Source of the DNA: Acetobacteraceae bacterium | GTDB taxonomy: Bacteria; Pseudomonadota; Alphaproteobacteria; Acetobacterales; Acetobacteraceae | Direction: 5' to 3' | Assembly (NCBI GenBank): GCA_027326105.1 | Contig: DAHWFB010000114.1 | Location: 1-33,364, forward strand | Length of the DNA stretch: 33,364 nucleotides | In this document: piece by piece, positions 25,196-33,364 of the stretch | Numbering within the stretch: the stretch's first letter is position 1 | Layout: the number at the start of each line of letters is the position of its first letter | Translations under genes and position numbers: made by a program | The notes under the pieces: model-generated | The model's input: only the letters and a program-made list of their open reading frames with translations | Databases searched by the model: none | What the model was told of the DNA's origin: nothing

Positions 25196-26940
25196 ACCGG
25201 ACGGGCCGCGCCATCGGCCCGCTCGCGCTGCTGCTCGCCTGTCTCGCGGCTAGCCCCCCGGCCACCGCCGCGGATGCGGCCGGCGGCGGAGCCGGTGCCT
25301 CGACCGGTGCCGGCAGCGGGGCAAGCAGTGGCACTGGAACCAGCAGTGGCACGACCAGCGGTGGCACCGGCGGCACGGGCTCAACGCTCCCGACGGGCGC
25401 ACTTCCCGCATCCGGTACGATCGGCGCTCCGGCAGTCGGAAGCACCGTACGCCTCGGCGATCTCGGCCAGCAGGTCTACCAGAGCCTCCGCTTCGGCCCG
25501 CCGAGCCTGCCCCAGCCGGGCTGGACCGCGCACGCCGCGATCGGCGTGCAAGAAGCCTTCACCGACAACGCGCTGCAGACCGCGAACGGGCAACGCAAGA
25601 GCGACTTCATCACCACCATCACCCCGAGCCTGCTGGTCACCGGCAACACAAGGCTGCTCCAGGGCACGGTGGTCTATGCGCCAAGCGTGCTGGTCTATGC
25701 CAGCAACGGCTCCCAGGACACCGTCGATCAATCGTTCAACGGCGACGCGCTGGTCACGCTCCTGCCCGATACGCTGTTCGTGCGGCTGCAGGGGGTGGCC
25801 ACGCAGCAGGTGATCGGCGGCAGTGCGACGCCCGCCGGCAGTACCCTCGTCGCACGCAATAATGTCGCCAACACCGAGAGTTTTTCGATCTCGCCCTACC
25901 TCACGGAACGCTTCGGCGACACCGGCACCCTCACCCTGACCTACGCCCTTTCCTACACCAACCAGAGCGGCAACACCGCCACCCTCGCCGGCGGGCAACC
26001 CTATTTCAAGGGGTCCTGGCTGGTCACCAATGAGGAGAGCGCCAATTTCACCACCGGCAACCGTTTCGGCCGGATCAACGACACGGTGCTGGTGGACGCG
26101 GCGCAGAACTCCGGCCAGGGCGTGCTCAAGGGCGCCTCGCAGGAAATCGTCACCAATACGCTACGCTACGCGCTGACCCGGCTGGTCACGGTGAGTGGGG
26201 AGATCGGCTACCAGCGGGCGCGCTACAGCGGCATTCCGCCGCTGCGCATCGACGGCCTGGTCTGGCAGGCGGCACTCCGCTTCACCCCGGGCCCGTCGAG
26301 CAGCATCACCATCGGCTACGGCCGCAAGGACGGCGCCGATTCGGGGTTCCTCGACGCTTCGGTGGCGCTCACGGCGCGCACCACGCTCTACGCAAGCTAC
26401 ACGGAATCGCTCGCTACCAGCGCCCAGGCGCTGCAGAACAGCCTCGCCGGTACCACGCTCGACGCCAACGGCAACCTGGTGAGCGCCACCACCGGCGCCC
26501 CGGTGTTGCTCTCCAACCAGTCGCTCGCGCAGCAGAACAACCTCAGCCGTACCCGCCAGTTCAGCCTCACCACCACCACTCGCCTGCCGCGCGACACCAT
26601 CTCGCTTTCCTTCCTCCATTCCGACCAGAAGCTGATCGCCACCAGCCCGGGCTTCACGGGCTTCTCCCAGCACACGACTTCCGCCTCGATCGACTGGAGC
26701 CACGCGCTCGGTCCCTACCTCACCGCCAACGCCTATTTCGACTATGGGGTCCAGTCGGCAGCAGCGCTGGGTTCGAACAATACCAACCAATATACCGGCT
26801 CGGCATCGCTGACCTGGCAGATCAGCCCGTCGCTCACCGGAAACCTGGAGTACATCGCCACCACCTTCGACCAGAACGGCACCGGCGGCAGCAGCGTGCA
26901 GAACGAAATCCTCGTCGGGCTGCAGAAGCGCTTCTTCTGA
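25189..26940 (+). CDS. PEP-CTERM system-associated outer-membrane beta-barrel protein
   Basis: A 583-residue exported protein matching the outer-membrane barrel encoded in XrtA EPS loci. The signal peptide spans about residues 1-27 (LALLLACLAASPPATA|AD). A low-complexity Gly/Ser/Thr linker of about 35 residues follows. The rest is alternating amphipathic strands rich in Thr, Ser, Tyr and Asn (for example GTLTLTYALSYTNQSGN, SSITIGYGRKDG, TTLYASYTESLA). The last residues, EILVGLQKRFF, end in the C-terminal Phe typical of BAM-assembled barrels. It presumably serves EPS passage or surface anchoring. It starts 19 bases after the BY-kinase-like gene. No strong ribosome-binding site is visible before the ATG. 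Confidence 0.88.
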   Translation: MLNRTGRAIGPLALLLACLAASPPATAADAAGGGAGASTGAGSGASSGTGTSSGTTSGGTGGTGSTLPTGALPASGTIGAPAVGSTVRLGDLGQQVYQSLRFGPPSLPQPGWTAHAAIGVQEAFTDNALQTANGQRKSDFITTITPSLLVTGNTRLLQGTVVYAPSVLVYASNGSQDTVDQSFNGDALVTLLPDTLFVRLQGVATQQVIGGSATPAGSTLVARNNVANTESFSISPYLTERFGDTGTLTLTYALSYTNQSGNTATLAGGQPYFKGSWLVTNEESANFTTGNRFGRINDTVLVDAAQNSGQGVLKGASQEIVTNTLRYALTRLVTVSGEIGYQRARYSGIPPLRIDGLVWQAALRFTPGPSSSITIGYGRKDGADSGFLDASVALTARTTLYASYTESLATSAQALQNSLAGTTLDANGNLVSATTGAPVLLSNQSLAQQNNLSRTRQFSLTTTTRLPRDTISLSFLHSDQKLIATSPGFTGFSQHTTSASIDWSHALGPYLTANAYFDYGVQSAAALGSNNTNQYTGSASLTWQISPSLTGNLEYIATTFDQNGTGGSSVQNEILVGLQKRFF

Positions 26941-26986
26941 TCGTCCCGCCCAGCAAGCAGCAGCGAGGAGCGACCCGGCCGAACCG

Positions 26987-27976
26987 ATGTATGCGGAGTT
27001 CTACCAGTTCAGCGGCATGCCGTTCCAGCTTACGCCCGACAGCCGATTCTTCTTCGGCTCCAGCGAGCACAGCCGGGCCATTTCCCATCTCGTCTACGGA
27101 CTTTCGCAGGACGAAGGCTTCATCGTCATCACCGGCGAGGTCGGCGCCGGCAAGACCACGCTCGTCGAACGGCTCGCCTCCCAGCTCGACCCCGAGGTCT
27201 ATACCATCGCCCGGCTGATGACGGCGCAGCTCGGCCCCGCGGATATCGCCCCCCTCGTCGCCACCGCCTTCGCCATTGAGCCCGGCCCCGAGCGTGTGCC
27301 AGAGCGGTCGCCCGAGCGAGCGTACCTGCTGCGCCAGATCGCGGAGTTCCTGCGCGCCCGCCGCGCCGCAGGACACCGGTCGCTGTTGATCGTGGATGAG
27401 GTGCAGGGGCTCGGCGTGCCCGCGCTCGAGGAGCTGCGCATGCTCTCCAACCTCTCCGAGCGTGGCCAGGCTCTGCTGCAGATGATCCTGCTCGGCCAGC
27501 CCCAGTTCCGCCGCACCCTCGCCAGCCCCGAGCTCGACCAGCTCCGCCAGCGCGTGCTCGCCTCCTACCATCTCGGCCCGCTCGGTGCCGCCGAAACCGA
27601 AGCCTACATCCGCCATCGCCTCGCCGCCGTCGGCGGTGCGGCGCGTCCGGCCTGGGAGCCGGCGGCCTATGCCGCGGTGCATCGCCACGCCGGCGGCATT
27701 CCCCGCCAGATCAACCGTCTCTGTTCGCGCGCCCTGCTCTTCGGTGCGCTCGAACAGGCCGAAACCATCACCGCGGCGATGATCGAGGAGACCGCGGCCG
27801 AGCTCGCCCAGGATCTCGGCGGGGGCCTCGCGACGATCGCCGGCGCTGGACCGGAGGCGGGCCGGTCCTCGCTCGGCGAGCGTGTGCAGCAGCTCGAAAG
27901 GGTGGTTCTGCGGCGCGAGCGCATCTTCGAGCGCCTCATCAGCCTGCTCGACAGCTATGTGGGAGCACCGCGATGA
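26987..27976 (+). CDS. XrtA-associated ATPase (ExeA/GspA-like)
   Basis: A 329-residue AAA-type ATPase with the typical N-terminus MYAEFYQFSGMPFQLTPD. Walker A is GEVGAGKTT (50-58) and Walker B is LLIVDEVQ (133-140, D137/E138). Sensor-like segments MLSNLSERGQALLQMILLGQP and GGIPRQINRLCSRALL follow. The C-terminal 45 residues form a predicted coiled coil (LGERVQQLERVVLRRERIFERLISLL). ExeA-like ATPases in these loci are thought to help assemble or energise the envelope complex, but the exact job is unknown. A GAGGAG ribosome-binding site lies in the 46-bp gap upstream. The stop overlaps the deacetylase start as ATGA. Confidence 0.92.
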   Translation: MYAEFYQFSGMPFQLTPDSRFFFGSSEHSRAISHLVYGLSQDEGFIVITGEVGAGKTTLVERLASQLDPEVYTIARLMTAQLGPADIAPLVATAFAIEPGPERVPERSPERAYLLRQIAEFLRARRAAGHRSLLIVDEVQGLGVPALEELRMLSNLSERGQALLQMILLGQPQFRRTLASPELDQLRQRVLASYHLGPLGAAETEAYIRHRLAAVGGAARPAWEPAAYAAVHRHAGGIPRQINRLCSRALLFGALEQAETITAAMIEETAAELAQDLGGGLATIAGAGPEAGRSSLGERVQQLERVVLRRERIFERLISLLDSYVGAPR

Positions 27977-28875
27977 ATGCCCTATCGCCCGCCCGCGCCA
28001 CCGTACCGGCCACGGCTCCCGCCACTGCGCCCGTCAATGCGCTCAGCGTCGATGTCGAGGATTATTTCCAGGTCCAGGCCTTCGCCGATGTCATCCCGCG
28101 CGCGCGGTGGGAGAGCATCCCCCGCCGGGTGGATGCGAACATGGACCGCATCCTTGCGCAGTTCGCTCGCCACCGCACGCGCGCGACCTTTTTCACCCTG
28201 GGTTGGATCGCCGAGCGCCATCCCGCGCTGGTCCGACGCATCGTCGCCGAAGGCCATGAGCTCGCGAGCCACGGCTTCGACCATCTTCTTGCCGACCGCA
28301 TGGCCGAGGCGGCGTTCCGCGCCGATGTCGGGCGGACCAGGAAACTGCTCGAGGATGTCGGCGGGACGCCGGTCATCGGCTACCGCGCACCCACCTTCTC
28401 CATCAACCGTCGCAACCCCTGGGCCTTCGCGGCCCTCCAAGCCGAAGGCTATCGCTACAGCTCCTCGGTCTTTCCGGTTCGCCACGATCTCTATGGCGTG
28501 CCGGACGCGCCGCGTGGCCCCTATCGTCCCGAGGGCACCACACTGTGGGAATTGCCGATGACGACGGTACGCCTGCTCGGACGCAATCTTCCCTGCTCCG
28601 GCGGAGGATACTTTCGCCTGATGCCGTATGCGCTCTATCGGGCGGGGCTGCGGCGCGTCAATGCGCGGGAAGGCCGTCCCGGCATCTTCTATTTCCACCC
28701 ATGGGAGATCGACCCCGAACAGCCCGTCGTCGCTGGTGCGGACTGGCGCGCGCGCTTCCGCCATCGCGTCCATCTCCGCCGCATGTCGGCCCGCATCGAG
28801 CGTCTGCTGTCGGATTTCGCTTGGGACCGCATGGACCAGGTCTACGCCGCTCTGCTCGCGCAGCCGCGTCGGTGA
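27973..28875 (+). CDS. XrtA-associated polysaccharide deacetylase (DUF3473)
   Basis: A 300-residue carbohydrate esterase family 4-type protein. The NodB domain begins NALSVDVEDYFQ (22-33), with the catalytic/metal Asp pair at D27 and D30. The metal-binding HGFDH motif is at 100-104 (H100, H104), and YRAPTFS and FYFHPWEID supply later conserved positions. The C-terminal DUF3473 extension ends near FAWDRMDQVYAALL. It would remove N-acetyl groups from the EPS or its intermediates. The first 20 residues are an Ala/Pro/Thr-rich stretch, with no clear signal peptide. It starts within the stop of the ATPase gene and is followed eight bases later by the FemAB-like start. Confidence 0.92.
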   Translation: MNALSPARATVPATAPATAPVNALSVDVEDYFQVQAFADVIPRARWESIPRRVDANMDRILAQFARHRTRATFFTLGWIAERHPALVRRIVAEGHELASHGFDHLLADRMAEAAFRADVGRTRKLLEDVGGTPVIGYRAPTFSINRRNPWAFAALQAEGYRYSSSVFPVRHDLYGVPDAPRGPYRPEGTTLWELPMTTVRLLGRNLPCSGGGYFRLMPYALYRAGLRRVNAREGRPGIFYFHPWEIDPEQPVVAGADWRARFRHRVHLRRMSARIERLLSDFAWDRMDQVYAALLAQPRR

Positions 28876-28882
28876 GCAGCGC

Positions 28883-29929
28883 GTGAGCCAGCGCACCGCG
28901 GCCATCCGCTGCCGCCCCTACGAGGCACGCGACGCCGCACTGTGGGACGATTTCGTCCGTGCCGACCCGGCCGGCACGTTCTTTCATCTTTCGGCTTGGC
29001 GCTGCGTGATCGAACGCGCCTTCGGCCATCGGCCCCACTATCTCCTCGCCGAGCGCGACGGGGAGATCGCGGGCGTCCTGCCTCTGGTCGAGGTCCGGAC
29101 ACGTCTTTTCGGGCATACGCTGATCTCCAACCCGTTCTGCGTCTATGGTGGCCCGCTCGCGCGCGATGGCGAGACCGCCGCCGCCCTGGCCGCGGAGGCC
29201 GCTAGCCTGCGCGCGAAAACCGGCGCCCGGGCCGTCGAGTTCCGCTACCGCGACGCGCCTGGGACGGATTGGACAGCAGGCCCCGATCTCTACGTCACCT
29301 TCCGCAAGGAGATCGCCGCGACGGACGAGGCCAATCTCGCCGCGATTCCCCGCAAGCAGCGGGCGATGGTGCGCAAGGCCATCGCCAACGGACTGCAATC
29401 GCGGATCACCCGCGATGCGAACGCGCTCCACCGCATCTACGCCGAGAGCGTGCGCAATCTCGGCACTCCGGTCTTTGCCCGCCGTTATTTCCGCCTGCTC
29501 CTCGAAGCCTTCGGCGAAGACTGCGACATTCTCGTGGTCGAGGATGGCGGGCAGGACATCGCCGCGGTGATGAACTTCTATTTCCGCGACGAGGTACTGC
29601 CCTACTATGGCGGCGGAACGAGCGCTGCGCGTGGTCGCGCCGGGAACGACTTCCTCTATTGGGAAGTGATCCGGCACGCCAGCGCGCGCGGGCTGCGCCG
29701 CTTCGATTTCGGACGCAGCAAGCGTGGCACCGGCGCCTTCGCCTTCAAGAAGAACTGGGGCTTCGCGCCGACGCCGCTGCACTATCGCTTTTCGCTCGCC
29801 CCTGGCGCCGCGATCCCGGAGATCAACCCCCACAACCCGAAATACCGGCTTTTCATCGCCGGCTGGAAGCGCCTGCCACTGCCGCTCGCCAATCTGCTCG
29901 GTCCGATGATCGTGCGCGGCGTCGGCTGA
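28883..29929 (+). CDS. FemAB-like GNAT protein of the XrtA system
   Basis: A 348-residue protein with two tandem GNAT-like domains of the FemAB family, the version encoded in PEP-CTERM/XrtA loci. Landmarks are DPAGTFFHLSAW near residue 30, IPRKQRAMVRKAIANGL in the central linker, the RRYFRLLLEAF helix, YYGGGTSAARGRAGNDFLYWE and the C-terminal RRFDFGRSKRGTGAFAFKKNW. FemAB enzymes transfer amino acids from aminoacyl-tRNA to cell-wall or other acceptors; the acceptor here is unknown. I use the GTG at 28883, seven bases after the deacetylase stop. The conserved domain begins right after it, and longer in-frame starts would overlap the deacetylase by 250 bases. Confidence 0.88.
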   Translation: MSQRTAAIRCRPYEARDAALWDDFVRADPAGTFFHLSAWRCVIERAFGHRPHYLLAERDGEIAGVLPLVEVRTRLFGHTLISNPFCVYGGPLARDGETAAALAAEAASLRAKTGARAVEFRYRDAPGTDWTAGPDLYVTFRKEIAATDEANLAAIPRKQRAMVRKAIANGLQSRITRDANALHRIYAESVRNLGTPVFARRYFRLLLEAFGEDCDILVVEDGGQDIAAVMNFYFRDEVLPYYGGGTSAARGRAGNDFLYWEVIRHASARGLRRFDFGRSKRGTGAFAFKKNWGFAPTPLHYRFSLAPGAAIPEINPHNPKYRLFIAGWKRLPLPLANLLGPMIVRGVG

Positions 29930-29932
29930 ACG

Positions 29933-31153
29933 ATGGGGGACGTGCTCTTCCTTTGCCACCGCATCCCCTATCCACCGGACAAGGGCGAGAAGATCCGTGC
30001 CTGGCACATGCTCTGCCATCTCGCGCGCACCCGCCCTGTCCATCTCGGCTGCTTTCTCGACGATCCCGCGGACGAAGCGCATGTCCCTGCGCTGCGCGCG
30101 CTCACCGCATCTCTCGCCGTCATCGGGCTCGATCGCAGGCGGGCCAAGTGGCGCACGCTCGCGCGCGCGCGACCCGGCCTGCCGCTCAGCGTCGGCTGGT
30201 TCCAGGACCGCAGGCTTGCCGCCTGGGTCACCGGAACCGTCGCCTCCCACGATATCCGCCATGTCCTCGCCTATTCCGCGGCGATGGCACCCTATGCGCT
30301 CACCGTGCCGCGCCCTGCCACCCGTCTGCTCGACATGGTAGACGTCGATTCCGAGAAATGGGCGGAATATGCCCGCGACGAGCGCGGCCCGATGCGCCTG
30401 GTCTGGGCACGCGAGGCGCGCACGCTGCTCGGCTTCGAGCGGCGCATGGTCAGGGACTTCGACCATTCGCTCTTCGTCTCCGAACCCGAGGCAAGGCGCT
30501 TCCTCGCCCTCGCCCCCGAAGCCGCGGGCCGGGTCGGCTGGCTGGAGAACGGGGTGGACGCCGGGCGATTCTCTCCCGCCGTGACCTGGCCCGACCCGTT
30601 CGCCGGCGAGCGTGGGGCGATCGTCTTCACCGGTACCATGGACTATCGCCCCAACGTCGACGCCGTGACCTGGTTCGTCCGTGAGATCCTGCCTGCCATC
30701 CGCGCCCGCCGACCGGAGGCGCGGTTTCATATCGTCGGCGCCAACCCCGCCGCCGCGGTGTGTGCGCTCGCCGCCCACGATGTCACGGTGCACGGGCGGG
30801 TGGCGGACATGCGCCCTTACCTCGCCCACGCTGCGCTCGCCGTCGCCCCCCTGCGCATCGCCCGCGGCATCCAGAACAAGGTGCTGGAGGCGATGGCGAT
30901 GGCCCGCCCGGTGCTGGCTACGCCCCAGGCCTTCGAAGGCATCCGCGCCGTGCCCGGGCGCGACCTGCTGCTCGCCGCGGACGCGGGCACGATGGCCACG
31001 CAGGCTGTCGCGGTACTGGACGGCGGCCACGCCGGCCTCGGCGCCGCCGCGCGCGCGGCGATGCAACAGGGCCACGATTGGGAACGCACCCTCGCCGATC
31101 TCGACACGCTGCTCGATCTCGCCCCACCGCAATCCCGAAGAGCAAACGCATGA
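29933..31153 (+). CDS. XrtA-associated GT4 glycosyltransferase
   Basis: A 406-residue GT-B glycosyltransferase of the kind specific to exosortase A loci. The N-terminus LFLCHRIPYPPDKGEKIRAW is its trademark. The middle has LDMVDVDSEKWAEYA and VSEPEARRFL, and NGVDAGRFSP marks the domain hinge. The donor half contains GTMDYRPNVDAVTWF and the motif IQNKVLEAMAMARPVLAT, with the conserved Glu of the nucleotide-sugar site. It should extend the lipid-linked EPS repeat in the cytoplasm. The start is four bases after the FemAB-like stop. Its stop overlaps the xrtA start as ATGA. The sugar is not predictable from sequence alone. Confidence 0.92.
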   Translation: MGDVLFLCHRIPYPPDKGEKIRAWHMLCHLARTRPVHLGCFLDDPADEAHVPALRALTASLAVIGLDRRRAKWRTLARARPGLPLSVGWFQDRRLAAWVTGTVASHDIRHVLAYSAAMAPYALTVPRPATRLLDMVDVDSEKWAEYARDERGPMRLVWAREARTLLGFERRMVRDFDHSLFVSEPEARRFLALAPEAAGRVGWLENGVDAGRFSPAVTWPDPFAGERGAIVFTGTMDYRPNVDAVTWFVREILPAIRARRPEARFHIVGANPAAAVCALAAHDVTVHGRVADMRPYLAHAALAVAPLRIARGIQNKVLEAMAMARPVLATPQAFEGIRAVPGRDLLLAADAGTMATQAVAVLDGGHAGLGAAARAAMQQGHDWERTLADLDTLLDLAPPQSRRANA

Positions 31154-32655
31154 ACCGGAGCGACGGCTCGACCGAAACCGCCGACTGGGCCGCACTCCGC
31201 CGCGCGCTTCCCGCCCTCGGGCTCGGACTGCTCGTCTTCGGCCTGCTTTTTCACGCCGAGGCCGCCGCCGCGGTCACCGTCTGGATCGCCTCGACTGCGT
31301 ACAACCACTGCTTCCTGATCCTGCCGATCGCGCTCTATCTCGCCTGGGAACGGCGGGGAATGATCGCGGGCCTCGTGCCGCGGCCCGCCGCATCAGCGCT
31401 GCTGCTCGCCCTGCCGCTGGTCGCCGGCTGGCTGCTCGCCGACCGTCTCGGCATCATGGAGGGGCGCCAACTTGCCGTGATGAGCCTGCTCCAGATCCTC
31501 TTCCTCGCGGTGCTGGGCTGGACCCTCTACGCGCGCCTGGCGGTGCCGCTGCTGTATCTCTATTTCCTGGTTCCCTTCGGTTCTTTTCTCACCCCGGCGC
31601 TGCAAGGCTTCACCACGCGCTTCGTCGTCACCGGGCTCGACTGGCTCGGCATTCCCAATTTCAACGACGGCCATGTCATCGAAATCCCCGAGGGCGCCTT
31701 CCGCATTGCCCAGGCCTGCGCCGGCCTGCGCTTTCTCATCGCCTCCATCGCCTTCGGGGTGCTCTACGCCTGCCTGATCTACCGCCGCCCGTGGAAGCGG
31801 CTGGTGTTCCTCGGCGTTTCCTTCGTGGTGCCGGTGATCGCCAACGGGTTGCGCGCACTCGGGATCGTCTGGCTCGGCCACGCGCTCGGCAGCGCCCAAG
31901 CGGCGGCGACCGATCATGTCGTCTATGGCTACATCTTCTTCTCGATCGTCATTCTGCTGTTGATCCTGCTCGGCCTGCCGTTCGCCGACAAGCCCGCCCC
32001 GCGCGTCGCAAGGACTGGTCCATCCGCCCCCCGCACGCCGCCAGCGCTGCTGCTCGCCGCTGCACTCGGGGTGGCAACCCTCGCCTCACTCGGCCCGCTC
32101 GGCGCCGCCGCCCTCGACCGTGCCGCGGCGGCGCCGCTCCGCCCGCGCTTCGCCCTTCCCGGCTGCACGGCGGCACCTGCAAGGGATCGGGCTGCGCGGA
32201 CCATCGCCGGCTCCGGCGGGCGCCTTCTGCGGTTTTCCTGCCGGGGCGGCATCGCCCTCGCGGTCGCGGTCTTCCCGCCCCGCTCCGATCCGCGCCCCGC
32301 CTTCGATGCGCAAAACCTGCTCGGCGGCTTCGACTTCACCGAGCCTGCCGTCCGCAGCCTGCGCATCAACGGCGCCACCCCAGCTCGCTGGGTATTCGTC
32401 TTCAGCACCAAGTCGCCCTTCCGCGCCGCGGCAAGCGCGCTCTGGATCGCAGGCCACCCCGCCTCGGGCAGCCTAAAGACCCGTTTGCGCCAGGCGTTGA
32501 ACAGTTTTGCTCCTCGCCCGCTCGCGCCGCTGGTCATCGCCATCCGCCCGCTCGCGCGCAACCCGGCCGACGCCGCGGCACGCATCCGCGCCTTCCTCGC
32601 TGCCGAACCCGACCTCGCCGCCCGCCTCGCGCACTTGGTACGAAACCCGTCCTAA
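31150..32655 (+). CDS. xrtA: Exosortase A (XrtA) with C-terminal EpsI-like domain
   Basis: A 501-residue integral membrane protein. Residues 20-275 form about eight transmembrane helices of the exosortase family, a transpeptidase-like enzyme that processes PEP-CTERM proteins. The catalytic triad is visible: C190 in RIAQACAGLRFL, R235 in VIANGLRALGIV and H256 in ATDHVVYGYIFF. After a linker and one more helix (about 297-320), residues 330-501 resemble a divergent EpsI domain, a fusion common for XrtA. The ATG at 31150 overlaps the upstream stop. The TAA stop overlaps the TAG stop of the convergent permease gene by four bases. No protein with a PEP-CTERM tail is encoded in the window, so the substrates are elsewhere. 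Confidence 0.93.
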   Translation: MNRSDGSTETADWAALRRALPALGLGLLVFGLLFHAEAAAAVTVWIASTAYNHCFLILPIALYLAWERRGMIAGLVPRPAASALLLALPLVAGWLLADRLGIMEGRQLAVMSLLQILFLAVLGWTLYARLAVPLLYLYFLVPFGSFLTPALQGFTTRFVVTGLDWLGIPNFNDGHVIEIPEGAFRIAQACAGLRFLIASIAFGVLYACLIYRRPWKRLVFLGVSFVVPVIANGLRALGIVWLGHALGSAQAAATDHVVYGYIFFSIVILLLILLGLPFADKPAPRVARTGPSAPRTPPALLLAAALGVATLASLGPLGAAALDRAAAAPLRPRFALPGCTAAPARDRAARTIAGSGGRLLRFSCRGGIALAVAVFPPRSDPRPAFDAQNLLGGFDFTEPAVRSLRINGATPARWVFVFSTKSPFRAAASALWIAGHPASGSLKTRLRQALNSFAPRPLAPLVIAIRPLARNPADAAARIRAFLAAEPDLAARLAHLVRNPS

Positions 32656-33364
32656 TCGGCGGCCCGGTTGCGCCCGTAGGCAAGCAGCAGCAGCAGGATG
32701 ACCACACCGTAGAGGATGCTGCGCCCGTACTCGGGCATATCGACCGCGAGCAGCACGCTGATCAAGGCCATCAGGCTCATCGAGCCCGCCGCCACACCGA
32801 CATAGTTGCCGCGCCCGCCCAGAATATCGAGCCCGCCGATCACCACCGCGGCGACCGACTGGAACAGGAACGGCGTGCCCATCCCGAGCGAGGCCTGCCC
32901 GCCGAACCCCACCAGCATGATGCCTGCGAGCGCGGAGAACATCCCGCTCAGCATGTAGAGCAGGATCGTGATGGCCCGGACATTCACCCCCGCGAGCCGG
33001 CTCGCCAGCGCATTGTTGCCGATGGCGTAGGTCTTGCGCCCGAAGCCGGTGAAGCCGAGCACGAAGGTGACGGCGACGATGATGAAAAGCCACACCCAGA
33101 GCGCGGCCGGTAGGCCTAGGAAGCCTCCGTTCACTGCTGCGCGCACCACCGGTGGCGCATAGGAGGCGCAGGCGCCGCAGGTGAGCCCGCCCGAGAGACC
33201 GAGCGTCAGCCCCTCCATCACCCCGTTCATGGCCAGCGTCATCACCACGGCCGGCACCGCCAGAACCGCTATTCCGAAGCCATTGACGAACCCGACCAGC
33301 GCGCCCATGCCGAGCGTCAGCGCCACCGCGAACCCCGCCCGCGCATTCTGCCCGAGCGAGGCGG
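32652..33364 (-). CDS. Sugar-type ABC transporter permease (RbsC-like), 5' part beyond window
   Basis: The C-terminal part (237 codons with the stop) of an inner-membrane permease of the ribose/xylose ABC family (BPD_transp_2). The frame stays open to the window edge, reading ASLGQNARAGFAVALTLGMG before the first internal candidate start, so the true N-terminus is missing. Typical landmarks are ALVGFVNGFGIAVLAVPAVVMTL, the cytoplasmic coupling segment TGFGRKTYAIGNNALASRLAGV and the late GGLDILGGRGNYVGVAAG. It would import a monosaccharide or similar small solute; the substrate cannot be told. Its stop codon overlaps that of xrtA, tail to tail, and it appears unrelated to the EPS locus. Confidence 0.9.
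   Translation of the reverse strand, partial: ASLGQNARAGFAVALTLGMGALVGFVNGFGIAVLAVPAVVMTLAMNGVMEGLTLGLSGGLTCGACASYAPPVVRAAVNGGFLGLPAALWVWLFIIVAVTFVLGFTGFGRKTYAIGNNALASRLAGVNVRAITILLYMLSGMFSALAGIMLVGFGGQASLGMGTPFLFQSVAAVVIGGLDILGGRGNYVGVAAGSMSLMALISVLLAVDMPEYGRSILYGVVILLLLLAYGRNRAAD

Overview
The window is GC-rich, gene-dense DNA from a Gram-negative bacterium, most likely an alphaproteobacterium. Two things point there: a ChvI/ChvG-type two-component pair, a system characteristic of Alphaproteobacteria, and an outer-membrane exopolysaccharide machinery. A placement near Rhodospirillales/Acetobacteraceae is only a guess from composition and gene content.

Region 1 (1-7114) is catabolic. A leftward DUF488 gene is divergent from an Old Yellow Enzyme-type ene-reductase. 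A tight rightward operon follows: pcaL (enol-lactonase/decarboxylase fusion), pcaH, pcaG, a beta-keto acid cleavage enzyme (BKACE) and a quiC-type 3-dehydroshikimate dehydratase. Together these would turn 3-dehydroshikimate into protocatechuate, open the ring and carry it to 3-oxoadipate. pcaB is not in the window. The BKACE sits where a CoA-transferase and thiolase would be expected.

Region 2 (7199-10404) is regulatory: the leftward chvI-chvG pair, divergent from a HugZ-like flavin/heme-type protein.

Region 3 (10427-32655) is a large XrtA (exosortase A)/PEP-CTERM exopolysaccharide locus of two divergent operons. The leftward one (21159 down to 10427) encodes the priming sugar transferase, the histidine kinase PrsK, the sigma54-type regulator PrsR, the TPR protein PrsT, an O-antigen-ligase-like protein, an unrecognised 69-residue membrane protein and a GT4 glycosyltransferase. 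The rightward one (22069 to 32655) encodes the export lipoprotein, chain-length protein, BY-kinase-like ATPase, outer-membrane beta-barrel, ExeA-like ATPase, polysaccharide deacetylase, FemAB-like protein, glycosyltransferase and XrtA itself. Many junctions are ATGA overlaps. No PEP-CTERM substrate protein is seen.

The 909-bp gap between the two operons (21160-22068) is the most unusual stretch. It has a core of about 43% GC with a 9-bp inverted repeat that forms the -35 elements of two overlapping, oppositely directed promoters. Downstream come a large nested hairpin, a possible pseudoknot, a complete tRNA-like cloverleaf (CAC anticodon, C at position 33) and a second promoter just before the export operon. 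Region 4 (32652-33364) is the 3' part of a leftward sugar-type ABC transporter permease that runs off the window.
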